From contig NC_067206.1 of the NCBI RefSeq assembly GCF_026262505.1, positions 5,546,879 to 5,610,878 of the forward strand: a DNA stretch of 64,000 nt, given 5' to 3'. The notes below the pieces were generated by a model that saw only the letters and a list, made by a program, of their open reading frames with translations, did no database searches and was not told the DNA's origin. Positions 60,990 to 64,000 of this stretch are shown here, piece by piece (the first letter of the stretch is position 1; each line of letters begins with the position of its first letter). This DNA comes from Trichomonas vaginalis G3. Its lineage: Eukaryota > Parabasalia > Trichomonadida > Trichomonadidae. The translations under genes and the position numbers were made by a program.

Positions 60990-62338
60990 GTCCGGATGAC
61001 TTAGATAGGGAACTTGTTAAAAACGGTCTCGGAATATATGAAATGCCACCAGATGAGGTACAAGAAACTCACAGGAAGAAGTTCAGATACAACCAGACAT
61101 GGAAGAAATAGTTCAGCAACAACAGCTAGAAGAGCCTGAAGGAAACGAACAAGTCCCTCCTTTGGAAACTAACTTCACAGAACTAGATGAAGATTTGGAA
61201 CAGCCGAAAAATCTTGACCCTCAACAAGAGTATGAAGTGAATATGGAATCTTTCCAAGAGTCTAAGAAAAATTCGGCTGACATAGTAGAAGAATATCGAA
61301 AAATGTTCACCGACATACAAAAGACTCCAACATCAGATGAAAATATTCAGCATAGAATGGAAGTACTGAAAGAAAATGTACGCAAATACAATAATCCTTT
61401 TTACTTACGACCATATAACGTTCAATCTTTGGCTGAACTCGGTGAAAATAAAAGGTTAAATTTCAACAAAACATATAGAAATGAAACATTGTTTAAAGTT
61501 CATTCAGAACCTAACCAATATGGAAACAAACCTACTTTTGTTTCTGCAGACTATGGAACTACAATGAGATGGGGTCATAAAGCTAATCCGGATAGGTGGT
61601 TCATAAACTTACAACCTCAATTCCAAGAAGTTGTAGACGCAATGGAAGTGAATGGTGAACCAGATATAACGGGTATTTTCAGCGCGGCTTTAATGCCATT
61701 GAAAGATATGAAAGATGCAGATATTTGGACCAGTATGAAATGAACATGGCTGAGGGAAATATAACACCTGACGTTCTAGAACATTTATCTCAAAGACTAC
61801 ACAGAACCATAGAGATGGTATATTTGGTGAAGAGTTTAGAAAGACAGCTAGGGAGAGAGAAGGAAGAGAACCTATTGTACATGACCTTGCAAACGAAAGT
61901 TTGCAAAATGTCATAAAAACTTACTTTGCAGACAATGAACTGAGAAGGGATGAATATTTCAGAAAACTCAAATGGACAGTACCAAATGAAATGTTAGTAT
62001 TGAAAAACATGTTCCTTGACAAAATAAAACCAACTACAGAAATAAATGACGCAAGACTGAAACGTTGGGTAAAAGCTTTCCCATTCACAAAAGATATTAT
62101 TGGTTACATGGAAAGAAAACCAGAATGGCTACAAAAACATATATTTGGAAACGAGCTTATTCCATATGGACAAGCTATATTTGAAGAGCTTGAACCGGAA
62201 ACTCAGGAAAGAGTCATGCAAACAATAAGCGAAGACTCAAATACAAACTATGACAAAATCTTTCTAGGATATAGGTTACCTGAGATGGCGACCAGAGCCC
62301 AAAGGCAAAAAGGACATGGGAAATTTACAACATACTAG
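60988..62338 (+). pseudogene. Polinton virion-type protein of unknown role, broken
   Basis: Remains of a protein of about 440 residues. The first part has an acidic Gln/Glu-rich stretch and NPFYLRPYNVQSLAELGENK. The later part has WVKAFPFTKDIIGYMERKPE and ends with a basic Gln/Gly tail. No family is recognised. The position directly ahead of the capsid gene suggests a structural or assembly protein. It is a fossil with about three breaks. Confidence 0.45.
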
Positions 62339-62344
62339 GTGAAC

Positions 62345-62545
62345 ATGAGGCAAAGATGCAACAACTTAAAGCAGAGGGCAAGTTACCAAAAGCGACACCA
62401 AAGAAGAAGAGTAGAACAAAGTGAAAATAGTGAAGAAGTAACTTCATCTAGTGAAAGTAGTGGCAATGAAGGAAAAAGAAGAGTTAAAAACTCAGTCAGG
62501 AAGAAAGTAAAGCTTGGTACGAGTGGGTTCTATTATGACACATAA
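62345..62545 (+). CDS. small charged Polinton protein
   Basis: 66 residues from MRQRCNNLKQRASYQKRHQR. It has a basic N-terminal third, a Ser/Glu-rich middle (EEVTSSSESSGNEGKRR) and a basic then aromatic end. It may be a DNA-binding core-type protein. No family is recognised. It lies 7 bp after the preceding remains and 32 bp before the capsid gene. Confidence 0.4.
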   Translation: MRQRCNNLKQRASYQKRHQRRRVEQSENSEEVTSSSESSGNEGKRRVKNSVRKKVKLGTSGFYYDT

Positions 62546-62577
62546 ATTCAACTATTCTATATTTTTACCCATATGAA

Positions 62578-64000
62578 ATGTACGCCGCTCAGAATATAAC
62601 GCCAACAGTTTTGGATGCCATGAACGGAAATGTTTCCGAATGGTATAACGAATGCGACAATGCCATTAGAAGGTCAGAAATAGTTCCTGGAACTTACGAA
62701 TATACAACTGCTGTTTCTTATGGAAACGTAGGTGAGTTTGGAGAAGGTTCTTCAACAACAGTAGATATTGCTTGCGACAGGTTTCATATTATTTCTATTG
62801 ACAACTCATTCTTATACGTGGAACAAGACATTGAAATAAAACCTTCTGCCAAGTTGTCTGACAAGAAAGGTTGCAATGGAATTTTCTATGTCGGATACCA
62901 ATATGCTCCAGAAGTTTTCATGGGATATAAGATATATTCTAACTCTGACTTAGTTCAAACAGTAACATGGGCAAACTATGAATGGTTCGCTTTGAGAAAC
63001 TCAGTACAACCACAAGCTAGAGAACAAACAGACCAGTATGCAACTATTGAGAAAATAAGAAGACTTGACCCTAACGTTCCAGGAGTTTATGTTAACCTTT
63101 CTGGTTCAGATGGAACTGCTGCCACTAAAGTAAAACTGAAACTTAGAGTTCCTTTGTCATCTTTCCTCATCTTCAGGTTTTAAGATACTTGCCAAACTGG
63201 GCAGGAAAATTTCTATCGAACTTACTCCAAGCAAAAATAACTTAGTCATTGCACCAACACAAGACCCATTCACTCTTACAGACGTAAAGGGAACAAATCA
63301 AACGTCATTCGCCGAATTTTGCAAAGACAAAGTTGACTTAGACTTTGGTTTCTCAAACTTCAACAATGAAGTAAACTATTATTTCAATGCTGCTGGAACT
63401 GCTTGGGACCCAGTTAAGTTTACATGCGAACAGTTTGAATGCAAGAGAATAGAAAGCAGACTTGCAGTCTATATGTTGGACCCAGATATTTCAAATGCTT
63501 TAGCTGCCAAATATATTGCAGTTCCACTTATGTTCCCTATACACCAAATATCTGTCAAAGACTTTGCAGGTGAAGTTGGAAACCAAAATCCAGGAGCCGA
63601 AGGTGCAAGAACAGATATTGCTTTAACAACTGCAATGAAACATGCAGATACTATGTTTGTACTGTTCAGACGAACTATAAATGACTATTCTTGTTTCTAC
63701 AACCCTGGTATTAAATATCATATAAACATAGATGGCAAATATTATCCAGAGAAGAATATTCTACAGTTGAGGATATGAGTCATACAACTTGACATTAGAT
63801 GCTATGAACTTTAAACAACAACTTCACAACAACCATTAACCCTGAATGCAAAGTTCTATTATGCCATATGTGAAAGTATTGGACTCATACAGGAGGTCAA
63901 AAAACTCAATATACAAATGGAGACCGTTCAAACTTTTGGCTTGGCATTCCATTTGCTGACTCAGAAGACTTTATGGGTGGTATTTCAACTGTTGGTACTG
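62578..64000 (+). pseudogene. Polinton major capsid protein, broken and cut by window edge
   Basis: Remains of the capsid gene from its start (MYAAQNITPTVLDAMNGNVS). The part VGYQYAPEVFMGYKIYSNSD followed by a Trp-rich block, and the later AAKYIAVPLMFPIHQISVKD, look like jelly-roll strands. The length so far is more than 470 codons and continues past 64,000. Its position after the small charged gene and before the expected packaging ATPase fits. It is a fossil with about three breaks. Confidence 0.6.

Larger units (their letters stand above)
58647..64000 (+). mobile_element. Polinton (Maverick) copy C, left-hand part
   Basis: Virus-like element that starts where the ankyrin-family gene is interrupted (probable terminus AGGGTCCACTGTAAGG at about 58,647; TTCTTA just before it may be the target copy) and runs past the window edge. 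Parts: subterminal repeats, a coiled-coil Gln/Pro-rich protein, a virion-type protein region, a small charged protein and the beginning of the major capsid gene. It is a fossil with several breaks. The terminus is inferred because the other end is not available. Confidence 0.7.

Overview
The window looks like nuclear DNA of a trichomonad, very probably Trichomonas vaginalis. The DNA is AT-rich and no host gene needs an intron. The three ribosomal protein genes start a few bases after a CCTTT box and use a GC-ending codon set unlike their surroundings. The rest of the content is typical of that genome: ankyrin/DUF3447 proteins, a BspA-like LRR gene, a BTB plus discoidin-like protein, Polinton (Maverick) copies and a mariner of the Tvmar1 type. 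The species call is inference from these marks; no search was run.

Layout. Bases 1 to about 3,560 are the right-hand part of one Polinton (copy A). A USP-like gene (3,643-4,731) follows, then a remarkable run of about sixteen end-to-end hairpins (4,884-6,139) with promoter-like sequence just ahead of it. Bases 6,140-14,212 are host DNA: DHHC palmitoyltransferase, RPS15A, centrin-like EF-hand protein, kinesin-9-like motor and a broken BspA-like gene. Bases 14,213-32,268 are a complete-length but decayed Polinton (copy B, 18.06 kb) with about 243-bp terminal inverted repeats and a perfect 6-bp target duplication (ATCATT). It carries a mariner insertion and a tRNA-like relic. It sits about 120 bp upstream of a BTB/discoidin-like gene.

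Bases 32,275-55,860 are mainly host genes: a large Lys/Ser-rich protein, CKS1, an 800-residue ankyrin protein, RPS26 (followed by two more hairpins), a coiled-coil protein, dynein light chain LC8, a CARMIL-like LRR protein, a mitochondrial-carrier-family protein, RPL4, a Rad23-like UBL protein, a TTAA-flanked 1.03-kb transposon-like insertion, an epimerase-like plus glycosyltransferase fusion, a bacterial-type YqeC ATPase and ankyrin pseudogenes. From 55,860 to 58,219 there is no gene, but there is a 423-bp-arm near-perfect palindrome. An ankyrin-type gene (58,220 on) is cut off near 58,647 by a third Polinton (copy C), which runs off the right edge.

How things fit together. The Polintons are virus-like: capsid, penton-like, packaging ATPase, fibre-like and membrane-active-type proteins lie on one side, and PolB and integrase on the other. 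All are treated here as fossils. The most unusual material is the hairpin array at 4.9-6.1 kb, which no standard feature type explains. Next come the long palindrome near 57.5 kb and several Polinton accessory genes: a paired pVI-like family, a tail-collar-like fibre, a KilA-N-like protein and an HNH-like module in PolB.
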